A stretch of 47,668 bases of DNA from Bacteroidales bacterium (lineage in GTDB: Bacteria; Bacteroidota; Bacteroidia; Bacteroidales; UBA932): contig JAFRPH010000007.1 of the NCBI GenBank assembly GCA_017429205.1, positions 1 to 47,668 of the forward strand. Direction: 5' to 3'. The stretch's first letter is position 1; each line of letters starts with the position of its first letter. Below the pieces are notes generated by a model. It worked only from the letters and a program-made list of their open reading frames with translations, was not told where the DNA came from and did not search any database. Shown here in pieces: positions 35,415 to 42,989 of the stretch. Position numbers and translations under genes: made by a program.

Positions 35415-36483
35415 AGGCGGGAAGTTTTGTCCAAGGTGCAAAACCCATATTGGCGGCCGTTTGCGCCATAGGAGTGAATGCGTCCTTAAAGAGGGAAAGG
35501 AACTTGTCAGCAGGCAGATCCACCAACTCAGGGATGGAACAGCGGAAGACAAGATAATCTTCCAATAAGACATCGGACTGATTCAGGCTGTAGTTCACCC
35601 GCAGCGCCTCGTGCTGAAGATGCGCCATCGGATTAAGATATCGATCCAGCGGCGGAATGTTGTCACTCTTGGATGAATTGACGGAAGGGTGGGCGGGCAG
35701 GAGATTCCACAGTTGGTCATGGACGACAAAACTCCAGGGAATGAAATGGTCCAGGTCGTAATCTCCCACGCTCATTTCAATATCGGTATAGATACAGTGC
35801 ACAGGACCGGTGGCATCGATATACCTGTCCCAAAAGCGATGCTGCTTGGAAAGATTCCCTCGTAGGATGGGCTTGACTAACTTGGACGGAATATCCGGCA
35901 CATTGGGATTCCTTTTCTGTATGAATCCAGTCAGGTTCCAATACGAGAAATCCCTCAGGATGTGCGCGTTTGTCGTCAGATACTCAATCCAAGGCTCATT
36001 GATATAAATTTCTTTCCCGGAAATGGCATAAGGGCAATTATTGAAGAACTCTCTGGACATGAGTTCCACCTGGGCATCATTTGCTCTAGGAATCCAAGGG
36101 GACAGAAACCGATAAGGAACATTGCGCGTAAAAACAGCCAGCAGTTTCCGAACCTCGGGTTTGTCGGCATTGGCAAGAATCTTTTCGGAAACAACTTTCT
36201 TTTCCGCATCAATCGGAATGTTCAAGAACTTCTGAATCTGCAAGATAGCAAATTCCAACGAATCGCTTTTCCCGAATGACAACCGGAAATAATGAATCGG
36301 ATACCATGCCTCAGCGATCATCCCCGCGATAATCTCATGAAACGAGAACACACGCCTATCCGGGTTCGCGCACACCAGGTTGATGATTGAAACGAACCAG
36401 TAAAACTTATATGTCGCCACCGTATTGCCGTAAATCCGCGACAGGCAACCTATGTCGATGGTTTTCGAGGAAGGCAGGGGCAT
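35407..36483 (-). CDS. HNH endonuclease-domain protein
   Basis: 358 residues, no signal peptide. The HNH core is at about 230-275: CIYTDIEM, DLDHFIPW with the catalytic Asp245-His246, LWNLLPAHP and Asn269 in NSSKSD. This is the beta-beta-alpha-metal arrangement of HNH nucleases, although the usual second pair of zinc Cys is absent. The first 220 residues are helical and not recognised; they may recognise the target. Coupled to the HIT gene downstream and with its own promoter, separate from the ssp-type operon. Probably a restriction or abortive-infection nuclease, judging from location. Confidence 0.82.
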   Translation of the reverse strand: MPLPSSKTIDIGCLSRIYGNTVATYKFYWFVSIINLVCANPDRRVFSFHEIIAGMIAEAWYPIHYFRLSFGKSDSLEFAILQIQKFLNIPIDAEKKVVSEKILANADKPEVRKLLAVFTRNVPYRFLSPWIPRANDAQVELMSREFFNNCPYAISGKEIYINEPWIEYLTTNAHILRDFSYWNLTGFIQKRNPNVPDIPSKLVKPILRGNLSKQHRFWDRYIDATGPVHCIYTDIEMSVGDYDLDHFIPWSFVVHDQLWNLLPAHPSVNSSKSDNIPPLDRYLNPMAHLQHEALRVNYSLNQSDVLLEDYLVFRCSIPELVDLPADKFLSLFKDAFTPMAQTAANMGFAPWTKLPAYV

Positions 36484-36503
36484 TCTTTGGGCGGTTGGTC
36501 GCT

Positions 36504-36511
36504 CAAAGATA
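36504..36511 (-). promoter_or_regulatory. -7 element for the HNH-HIT pair
   Basis: The complement reads TATCTTTG, an exact TAnnTTTG match 20 bases before the HNH start codon. It implies the pair can be transcribed independently of the operon upstream. Confidence 0.55.
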
Positions 36512-36588
36512 CGAAAAAATCGAACATAATAACCGGGTTGGCCTTTGACTGAACAACCCAGGTGTCATCGTGTTGAATAATCTCTATT

Positions 36589-37161
36589 TCAATCTAGCGA
36601 TTCAAGTTCTTCCCCCTCCTGCTTCTCCCCAGTGATGAATGGGAGAAACAAGTCCAAAAAAGCGCCTTCTTTAAAGAGGACATTTGGATTGTCGTCAACC
36701 ATTTCTGCCATTTGGCGGAAACCGCCATTGGCGTATTCTTCCATCGTTTTCATAAGAGCGTCGATGGTTTCCTTAGGCGAGAGTTCACCTTTGTCTAGGG
36801 CGATGAAGTCCACATCTGTCCGGGCAATTAGGGCAGCAAAGATATATTTGCGCAGGTCTTCACCGTAGGCGATTCGCTTGTTGCGACTCTCGAGGTTTCC
36901 CCATTGCTGTATTGGGAAGCCAAATGTCTTTTTCTTAGACGTATCTGTCGTGATTGGTTTTCGCTGGTCTAAATACAGGCCTAGGAAGAACGCGATGATG
37001 AAAATCTCATAACCACCCCCGAAAATCTTGCCACGGTCCTCATTGAATTGAGTTGCACCACGTCCATAATCACTATAGGGATTGATGAGAATATCCTGAT
37101 AACGCTTCTCCCAATAAGGATTACGCTTCATCCAAAGTTGATACAATGACTCTTTTTCCAT
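36589..37161 (-). CDS. Unknown 190-residue protein at the end of the ssp-type operon
   Basis: Soluble protein starting MEKESLYQLWMKRNPYWEKR, with a central KIFGGGYEIFIIAFFLGLYLD, QWGNLESRNKRIAYGEDLRK and an acidic C-terminus (GEKQEGEELESLD). One hydrophobic stretch (about 50-65) is more likely buried helix than membrane. No family recognised; the layout recalls helper proteins that report on an ATPase, but that is only a guess. Its ATG lies 4 bases after the SMC-like gene's stop, so it belongs to the same operon. A fourth gene in the restriction half is worth noting because the published cassette names only three (sspF, sspG, sspH). Confidence 0.75.
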   Translation of the reverse strand: MEKESLYQLWMKRNPYWEKRYQDILINPYSDYGRGATQFNEDRGKIFGGGYEIFIIAFFLGLYLDQRKPITTDTSKKKTFGFPIQQWGNLESRNKRIAYGEDLRKYIFAALIARTDVDFIALDKGELSPKETIDALMKTMEEYANGGFRQMAEMVDDNPNVLFKEGAFLDLFLPFITGEKQEGEELESLD

Positions 37162-37165
37162 ACTC

Positions 37166-39331
37166 TTATCTCTTGATTAAATCCACTTCGGATCTGACAG
37201 TGTCGATCGCTCCCTTGATGAACCCTTTGGCCTTCTTTATCCGGTACACTCGACAAGAAAGCCTATCAAGGGCTCCCTCATCAAGGCGCCCATCGTGGAA
37301 CACGAAATCTTTTGTCGTTATGATACATTGCTTGTCCAAGGCGTCCACCACGTTATAGAACGAGCCGACCTTGGAGGCATCAAACGTCGAAGTCGGAGCG
37401 TCGAAGAACAACGGGTAGTTCTCCTTCTTCTCTTTGGTCGTCAACTCAGAGATAGCAAACAGGACGGACATGTACATAGTCGTCTCTTGGGAACCGGACG
37501 GATGATGGATGATGGATCCATCCTCGCTTTGGAGTTCAATGCTCGCGACAACCTCACCATCAGCGTCAATGGAGCGGCGGAGACGCACGATACCGTGGAA
37601 ATCATCCACATTGAGCCGACCGAGGTAGTCGTTCGCAACCTCCTCAAGCGCCTTGAGGAATTGCGTCAAATTCTCTTCCCTGGCGCCCTTGAAGGCGGCG
37701 TGGATCTTGCTGAAGCACTGATTGACGCGATTGTACACGTCAACCATTCCGGTACCGGGTAGTGCGCTCATTTCAACCTTTAGACCTTCGAGGAAATCCT
37801 TCTCGCGACGAAGGGCGGTTTCCGCTTCACGAAGCTTCTCGTCGGCGTCCTTATAGAGCTTGCTATAGCCCATATAATCATTAAAAATCTTCTCAAGGGA
37901 GTCTTCTGTCTCTCCATCGGACTGGATGACTATCCTAGAGCGTTCCGCCTTCAACTTCTCCAGTTCCTCCTCGGTCTTACGAATATCCTCGTCCAAACGA
38001 CTCTCTAGGCCAATGCGATCACGTATCTCACCGGCCTTGCCGGCCACCATCCTTGTCTCCATCCCGTCCATCCTGAGGGCCATCCTATGAAGTTCCTCGA
38101 CATTGGCACCGCTGAAACAGGACTCATCCGCTACCTTGGTGTCCTTTTCAGGGTCACTACGTCTATCATACTCCTCGAGACGAGCGACCATGTACTGGTA
38201 CTCAGGAGACCCTACAGGTGCGTCATGCCCGCACACCCAGCACTTCTCGGCGGCAATCATCTGTTCCATCGTCTGACGGTCGGGGATATCCCAGCGGAGT
38301 TCACCATTATGGACTCTCAAGGCTATTTCATCGAGCGTTTCCTTCTTCACTCGCTCTTCCGTACGCTTCTCACGCCATTCGTTCTCGATTTTCCTTTCTT
38401 GCGAATAAAGCTCGGCGCACTTTCGCTGAAAGTCCGACAGTACCTGGGGAAATGCACAGAGAATCCACATCCTGTCCAGAAGACTCGTATTGAGATCCAA
38501 TTCGAAGCGTTTGCTTTTGAGGGTAGCGAGCTTTCTCTGAAGGCTATCTATCCGGGAGTTGACATCGTTGAGCTGTTGGCTCGAACCATGATTCTTCTCC
38601 ATCCCGTCCAACTTCCGCTTATAGGTCGCGCAGTTCGTTTTCTGACGATTCACTTCCTCTCTGAGGGAAACCATTCGCTCCTCGGAGTTCTTAATCTCCG
38701 CGTCTATACGTTTCGCCTCCGCGGATGTCTTATTGTCCTTTTCTCTTTCTTGACGAAGAACGCGGAAAGACTTTGACTCGAACACTGCGGTGTAGTCTAC
38801 AAATTTCTCGAAATCCTTCAAATTGGAGAATTCCTCGATGAGTTTCTTAAAAGACGCCTTGTCGTTGAGCACATCGAGCTGAGCCTCTCCTTGGAACATG
38901 CTGAAACGCTGCATAAAAGCATCGTAACACCGGTTGATGAGTTCCTCGCCAGAGACGTTGATGCGCTCCGGTCCCCGCATCTCTCGACCAGTGTAGTGGA
39001 AATCAGACACGGAGAAATCGTCTATCCCGGGGCCAGTCTTGGTGAAACGGAAAGACTTTTCAATGGTTTTCTCGCCCCCGTGCTCAAAGTCCATAGAGAC
39101 GGATACCACATCAGAATCGCCGACTATCAGTTCCTTGCGCCGCATTGCAGATACGAGGTCTAGCCGAGGCCGTCTCGCCGTGGAGTCAATGAGCCACCTT
39201 ACTGCATCGAACACAGTGGTCTTGCCGTCGCCATTGTCTCCAATGAGCAATGTCAATCCATCCGAGAACTCGAAACGGTTATCCTTATGATAACAGAGGA
39301 AGTTGCGTACCGTTACACTCTTGATAAGCAT
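37166..39331 (-). CDS. Rad50/SMC-like ATPase of the restriction half
   Basis: 721 residues. ABC-type ATPase split by a long coiled coil: Walker A GDNGDGKTT (31-39) near the N-terminus, coiled-coil arms at about 190-345 and 400-520, and a hook-like CWVCGHDA (Cys364, Cys367) at the turn, as in the Rad50 zinc hook. The C-terminal head has an ABC signature-like HPSGSQETTMYMS and a Walker B YPLFFDAPTSTFD. It resembles DndD and other RecF/SMC-like ATPases of phosphorothioate systems. By order it would be the third restriction gene (sspH-like), but the letter is an inference. Its start follows the 79-residue gene's stop in a TGATATG junction. Confidence 0.88.
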   Translation of the reverse strand: MLIKSVTVRNFLCYHKDNRFEFSDGLTLLIGDNGDGKTTVFDAVRWLIDSTARRPRLDLVSAMRRKELIVGDSDVVSVSMDFEHGGEKTIEKSFRFTKTGPGIDDFSVSDFHYTGREMRGPERINVSGEELINRCYDAFMQRFSMFQGEAQLDVLNDKASFKKLIEEFSNLKDFEKFVDYTAVFESKSFRVLRQEREKDNKTSAEAKRIDAEIKNSEERMVSLREEVNRQKTNCATYKRKLDGMEKNHGSSQQLNDVNSRIDSLQRKLATLKSKRFELDLNTSLLDRMWILCAFPQVLSDFQRKCAELYSQERKIENEWREKRTEERVKKETLDEIALRVHNGELRWDIPDRQTMEQMIAAEKCWVCGHDAPVGSPEYQYMVARLEEYDRRSDPEKDTKVADESCFSGANVEELHRMALRMDGMETRMVAGKAGEIRDRIGLESRLDEDIRKTEEELEKLKAERSRIVIQSDGETEDSLEKIFNDYMGYSKLYKDADEKLREAETALRREKDFLEGLKVEMSALPGTGMVDVYNRVNQCFSKIHAAFKGAREENLTQFLKALEEVANDYLGRLNVDDFHGIVRLRRSIDADGEVVASIELQSEDGSIIHHPSGSQETTMYMSVLFAISELTTKEKKENYPLFFDAPTSTFDASKVGSFYNVVDALDKQCIITTKDFVFHDGRLDEGALDRLSCRVYRIKKAKGFIKGAIDTVRSEVDLIKR

Positions 39332-39332
39332 A

Positions 39333-39572
39333 TCAGATGTTGTTCTTAAGATATTCGTTCACTTCGTTATACACTTCACGTTCGGAGGATTCGTCACCGA
39401 TTCGTTCGATAATAACGCCGACCGCATGTACGACGGCATTCTCTGAAACGACGGCTGCGTCCACGGATAGGCCGTCCACATCGACCGGGGCCAGCCCGCC
39501 AAATTTCTGTAGCCCAGGGTCAGCGAGGACCGCCTGGAGCATCTTGTCTGCGACTCTTTTTTTCATTACCAT
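39333..39572 (-). CDS. Small 79-residue protein between helicase and SMC-like genes
   Basis: Starts MVMKKRVADKMLQAVLADPG; a second Met 6 bases in is also possible. Composition is soluble alpha/beta: a basic helix, then a Val-rich strand (DAAVVSENAVVHAVGVIIE) and an acidic tail (YNEVNEYLKNNI). Not recognised. Joined to both neighbours by the same TGATATG junction, so it is clearly an operon member. Likely a subunit that bridges the helicase and the SMC-like ATPase. By position it would be sspG-like, but I cannot confirm that from sequence alone. Confidence 0.8.
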   Translation of the reverse strand: MVMKKRVADKMLQAVLADPGLQKFGGLAPVDVDGLSVDAAVVSENAVVHAVGVIIERIGDESSEREVYNEVNEYLKNNI

Positions 39573-39573
39573 A

Positions 39574-41877
39574 TCAGTTGTCGAACATTGAAAGGTTATA
39601 ATAATCCAGTATGTTGTCCAATTCTTTGACCGCCGCCGAGGCGTTCATCGACAGAAGGGCGAAGTTCCGTACGCGCCTCAGCTCTCCGGCGAGTAGGCTG
39701 CGCTCCATCTTGTAGCAGTCTTCGCCGGCCACGACCTCAGGCACGGCGACGAGGTCGTGGATGATCGCGTATTTCTTGTCATCGTGCTTGCGCAGAATAC
39801 GTCCGCGACGCTGGATGAACTGGCGGGGATTGCCCGTGCTTGCACAGAAGATGGCCAACTCGCTGCGGGGCACGTCCACGCCTTCGTCAAGACATTTCAT
39901 CGAGGTGAGCACCTGCAGCTCGCCCGACGCGAAATCCTCCAGCATGGCGTCGCGCTCGGACGACACGCTCGTAAACATCCGGACGGTGATGGACGGATCG
40001 GCGTCGCGAATCGCGGCCGTGTAGGCCGAGATAATGTTGCCCGTGTCCACGTCATCGGAGAGATAGTCTTTCTCGTCGAAGCAGTCCGCATCCCAGGAGT
40101 CAGGGATTGAACCTTCCGGGGCATAGACGAGAGTATATTTCAAGTTGCCCTTCTCTTCAAGTCTCTTATGAATAATCTCCCGAAAAACAGGTAACTTATT
40201 CGCTGCCTTGTGGATGATGTTCTTTCGTTTTAGGAGAAGGCGCTTGACGACTTCGTCACGTTCGGGGAACCTTCCCGTGTCGCTGTTGTAGAACCGGACG
40301 AGTTGGTCGGATATCTCCCGGTACTTCTCCATTTCCGATTCCGTTAGACGCACAACGTGAGGATAGTACTCATACTCACAGAGAGCCTTTCCAATAGCCT
40401 TCTCCATCGTGTATTCAAATGTGTAATAGTCCTTTGCATTGAAGAAGGCTCTGATTGCCGCATTCCCTTCGTCATCAAATTGACGGTCTGGAGTGGCGCT
40501 AAGTCCGATACGTCGCTTAAACGGGATGGACGGGAGACGACGCAAAAGCGACGCAGCCCCCATATTGTGTGCCTCGTCGGCTATGAGCATCGTTCTCGCC
40601 GGCGAAAGGGCAGACAACGCCTGAAACACCCTATCCTTCGTAAATGAAGCATAAGTGCAAATTACGATATAACTCAACCTGGCTCCTTCCCTCTCAAAAC
40701 GCTCTGACATTGACAAACGAGCGACCTCACCCTCCCAGCCTGTGTTCCTGGAGCAAATCCGCACCACCTTTCCAAAACGGAATCGGGCGCACTCCTTCTC
40801 CCATTGCTCCACGAGCGTAAGGGTGGGAACCAAAATGACCGCCTTGTAGTAACCCCGCTGACGATACACCTCAAGCAGGCAATTCAGCGCTGTCAGCGTC
40901 TTTCCGGTGCCGGTTGCCATGTTGAACAAACCCGCCTGCCCGTTGTCCTTCCATCGCTGCAGGGCGAGAGACTGGTAGTTCCTCGGCCCGCTCGGGAAAG
41001 GAAACCTTGGTCTGCCGTCATCCTCTGGCTCCGTCGGGGCAGCCACGTCGCCTCCCGTCTCCTTGACCTTCTCCGCCGCACGACGGACGTAGTCCTGGGC
41101 TCTCATGAGCGAGTCCCTCACCCGGGATGGCATACCCTTACTGCGGCCTTCAAATTCGGCCTTGAGAATCTCGTACTCGTCATCGAGAAGCTGTGCAAGA
41201 TCGACGTCCCGGAACGCGGTGGGAAGACGGGTCCGTATTCTTTCGGCGTCGAGATAAACGACGGTGTCATCGTTGCCGGAAAAAGTTCTCTCGAACTCCT
41301 CCTCTATGTCAACAATCTTATATCTTTCAATCTCATTGTCCCAACTGCAGCTGCACGTAAGGCCCTCCTTGTTTTGAATAAATGCGGACAAGGAAAAATT
41401 GACCGAGCCGTCAAAACCAACTTTGGAAACGCCATCACAGAACACACCACATTTCGTGTGAGCGACTCCAACACCGTTGACCGGACGGACAATGCGAAGG
41501 TCGATACGGCCATTACGGATAAGCCAGGACATACATTCAAAGAAATGCCTTCCACGCTCGGACAAGGCAGATGCGGTAGATTCAAGGTCGGAGAGATCGA
41601 ATACTGGCAGGGGTGTTCCATCGCCAGCAGCACGAATAGCATCGCGATCCGCATCAGTGAGAATGTCGTTGATTATGAGCCGCATCCTCCCGCCATTATA
41701 CAGGAATGCAGCAAAACCATCTGCGAGGACGGACACTGCAGAGGATGAGAAGAAGCCGAGCATCAAATCAAATGTCGTGGAATTGCATAGACAGTCCGAG
41801 AAAAAACCGGAAGGCTCCCATTCGGAACCAGACCTAAATCTGCGCCCCTTCGGCCATATGACATCCCCTTTCAACAT
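39574..41877 (-). CDS. PLD-nuclease-like and superfamily 2 helicase fusion
   Basis: 767 residues. The N-terminal 200 residues look like a phospholipase-D type domain: LMLGFFSSSAV, then His140 in AHTKCGVF and FDGSVNFSLSAF, close to the HxK...GSxN pattern of such nucleases. An acidic/basic linker follows. The helicase then shows a Q-like SGPRNYQSLALQRW, Walker A NMATGTGKTLTA (319-330), DEAH (434-437), GLSATPDRQFDDEG and motif VI FIQRRGRILRKHDD. This architecture is common in type I/III restriction and in phage-defence operons. It opens 12 bases after the sspD-like stop. By order it is sspF-like. Visibly more GC-rich than its flanking operon genes. Confidence 0.9.
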   Translation of the reverse strand: MLKGDVIWPKGRRFRSGSEWEPSGFFSDCLCNSTTFDLMLGFFSSSAVSVLADGFAAFLYNGGRMRLIINDILTDADRDAIRAAGDGTPLPVFDLSDLESTASALSERGRHFFECMSWLIRNGRIDLRIVRPVNGVGVAHTKCGVFCDGVSKVGFDGSVNFSLSAFIQNKEGLTCSCSWDNEIERYKIVDIEEEFERTFSGNDDTVVYLDAERIRTRLPTAFRDVDLAQLLDDEYEILKAEFEGRSKGMPSRVRDSLMRAQDYVRRAAEKVKETGGDVAAPTEPEDDGRPRFPFPSGPRNYQSLALQRWKDNGQAGLFNMATGTGKTLTALNCLLEVYRQRGYYKAVILVPTLTLVEQWEKECARFRFGKVVRICSRNTGWEGEVARLSMSERFEREGARLSYIVICTYASFTKDRVFQALSALSPARTMLIADEAHNMGAASLLRRLPSIPFKRRIGLSATPDRQFDDEGNAAIRAFFNAKDYYTFEYTMEKAIGKALCEYEYYPHVVRLTESEMEKYREISDQLVRFYNSDTGRFPERDEVVKRLLLKRKNIIHKAANKLPVFREIIHKRLEEKGNLKYTLVYAPEGSIPDSWDADCFDEKDYLSDDVDTGNIISAYTAAIRDADPSITVRMFTSVSSERDAMLEDFASGELQVLTSMKCLDEGVDVPRSELAIFCASTGNPRQFIQRRGRILRKHDDKKYAIIHDLVAVPEVVAGEDCYKMERSLLAGELRRVRNFALLSMNASAAVKELDNILDYYNLSMFDN

Positions 41878-41889
41878 AGGCGGCGAAAA

Positions 41890-42987
41890 TTAGATAAAAC
41901 AATTCGCACAAAACGCATCATCGTCATCATCCAGGTTGTCGACCAGGCGACAGCTGCCAGAGGCGCGCTTGGCTTCCTGCTTCTTGATGGCGTCAAGTTT
42001 AATCTGCCGGATTCGCTCCGGTCGACTTAGTTCAGCCAGGCTTTCCCCCTGGTTCCAAGTGTAACCATCCTTCTCGAATTCCATCGCCTTCGCAAACAAA
42101 TCCGGATGTTGCTCAAAGAGCCAGACCCATTCAATTTTCTGCTGGAAAAAGCAAAAATAGCATCCGGAACGGCTCCGGTTATATGTTCCACGTTTTCCAT
42201 CTACTTCGAAAGGAATCGGATAATAATAGGCCGGCACTCCAACCCCGCTATCTTCGAGAATTCGGAAGATATCCTCCTTCACCAGGATGTCGTCATTATC
42301 GACCAATGGAAACTCCTCCAATTGACCGACTGGGTAATCCGTTGTTTTCAAGAAGGCGAAAACGCAACGGTTGAACGCTTTGACATCAATATCCAAAAGG
42401 CCATTCAGTTTCTTGGAGTAGAAAAAGCCTTTCCCCAGAGGCTTACGGACAATCTCCAGTGCTTCCGCCAAGTATCCCTCCGGGCATTCTTTAGCATATG
42501 CGTCGGCCAGAAAGTCGATATTGTCGTTATGAAGCACTTTGTTAATCACATCCAAACTCCAAATGTTCTTACGAAAAGGAAAGATGGCTTGGATGTTGGG
42601 TTTTGTCGAGATGTAACCTTCCCGATCCTCGTCCCCTCGGATACCGACATAAGAGATAGCGGGAGTATCTCCGACAAACTTTTCCATCTCCGCGAGTTTC
42701 ATCTTTTGCGTACACCACCGTGCCTGTGGCGAAGGGAGAAAGCCTCCAGCCGCTTTCAGAAAATGATGGAATGGAGTCGATTCCGTCGTACCCTCTGCTG
42801 CTCGGAGGATCTTTATTCCGCCCAAATAAGACTGCAACCGGGTAATCAAGAGTTCAGTCTCCGCCAATTCACACCCGGTATCCGAGTTGTAATACTCAAT
42901 CCGAAGGGACGGATACTTGTTCTTCATATAGATGGCCAGCGCCGCACTGTCCTTTCCGCCTGATATTCCCAGGATATGCCGAACCAT
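41890..42987 (-). CDS. sspD: PP-loop (PAPS reductase-like) enzyme, SspD/DndC type
   Basis: 365 residues. ATP-pyrophosphatase PP-loop HILGISGGKDSAALA at the N-terminus (Ser9-Ser14), EYYNSDTGCELAET and RWCTQKMK, as in PAPS reductase relatives. Later Cys residues (RSGCYFCFFQQKIEW and the C-terminal FCANCF) could hold an iron-sulfur cluster. DndC and SspD of this family activate the DNA backbone with ATP so that sulfur can replace a non-bridging oxygen. Placed directly after a DUF4007 gene and a large ATPase, the SspBCD order. ATG at 42987 follows the sspC-like stop by 2 bases; a TTG at 42993 is in frame but less likely. Confidence 0.83.
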   Translation of the reverse strand: MVRHILGISGGKDSAALAIYMKNKYPSLRIEYYNSDTGCELAETELLITRLQSYLGGIKILRAAEGTTESTPFHHFLKAAGGFLPSPQARWCTQKMKLAEMEKFVGDTPAISYVGIRGDEDREGYISTKPNIQAIFPFRKNIWSLDVINKVLHNDNIDFLADAYAKECPEGYLAEALEIVRKPLGKGFFYSKKLNGLLDIDVKAFNRCVFAFLKTTDYPVGQLEEFPLVDNDDILVKEDIFRILEDSGVGVPAYYYPIPFEVDGKRGTYNRSRSGCYFCFFQQKIEWVWLFEQHPDLFAKAMEFEKDGYTWNQGESLAELSRPERIRQIKLDAIKKQEAKRASGSCRLVDNLDDDDDAFCANCFI

Positions 42988-42989
42988 AC

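Noticed and set aside
35415..35573. N-terminal extension of the HIT protein
   Set aside because: The extra 53 residues are antisense-like or out-of-frame HNH coding sequence. HIT proteins start close to the CVFC motif.
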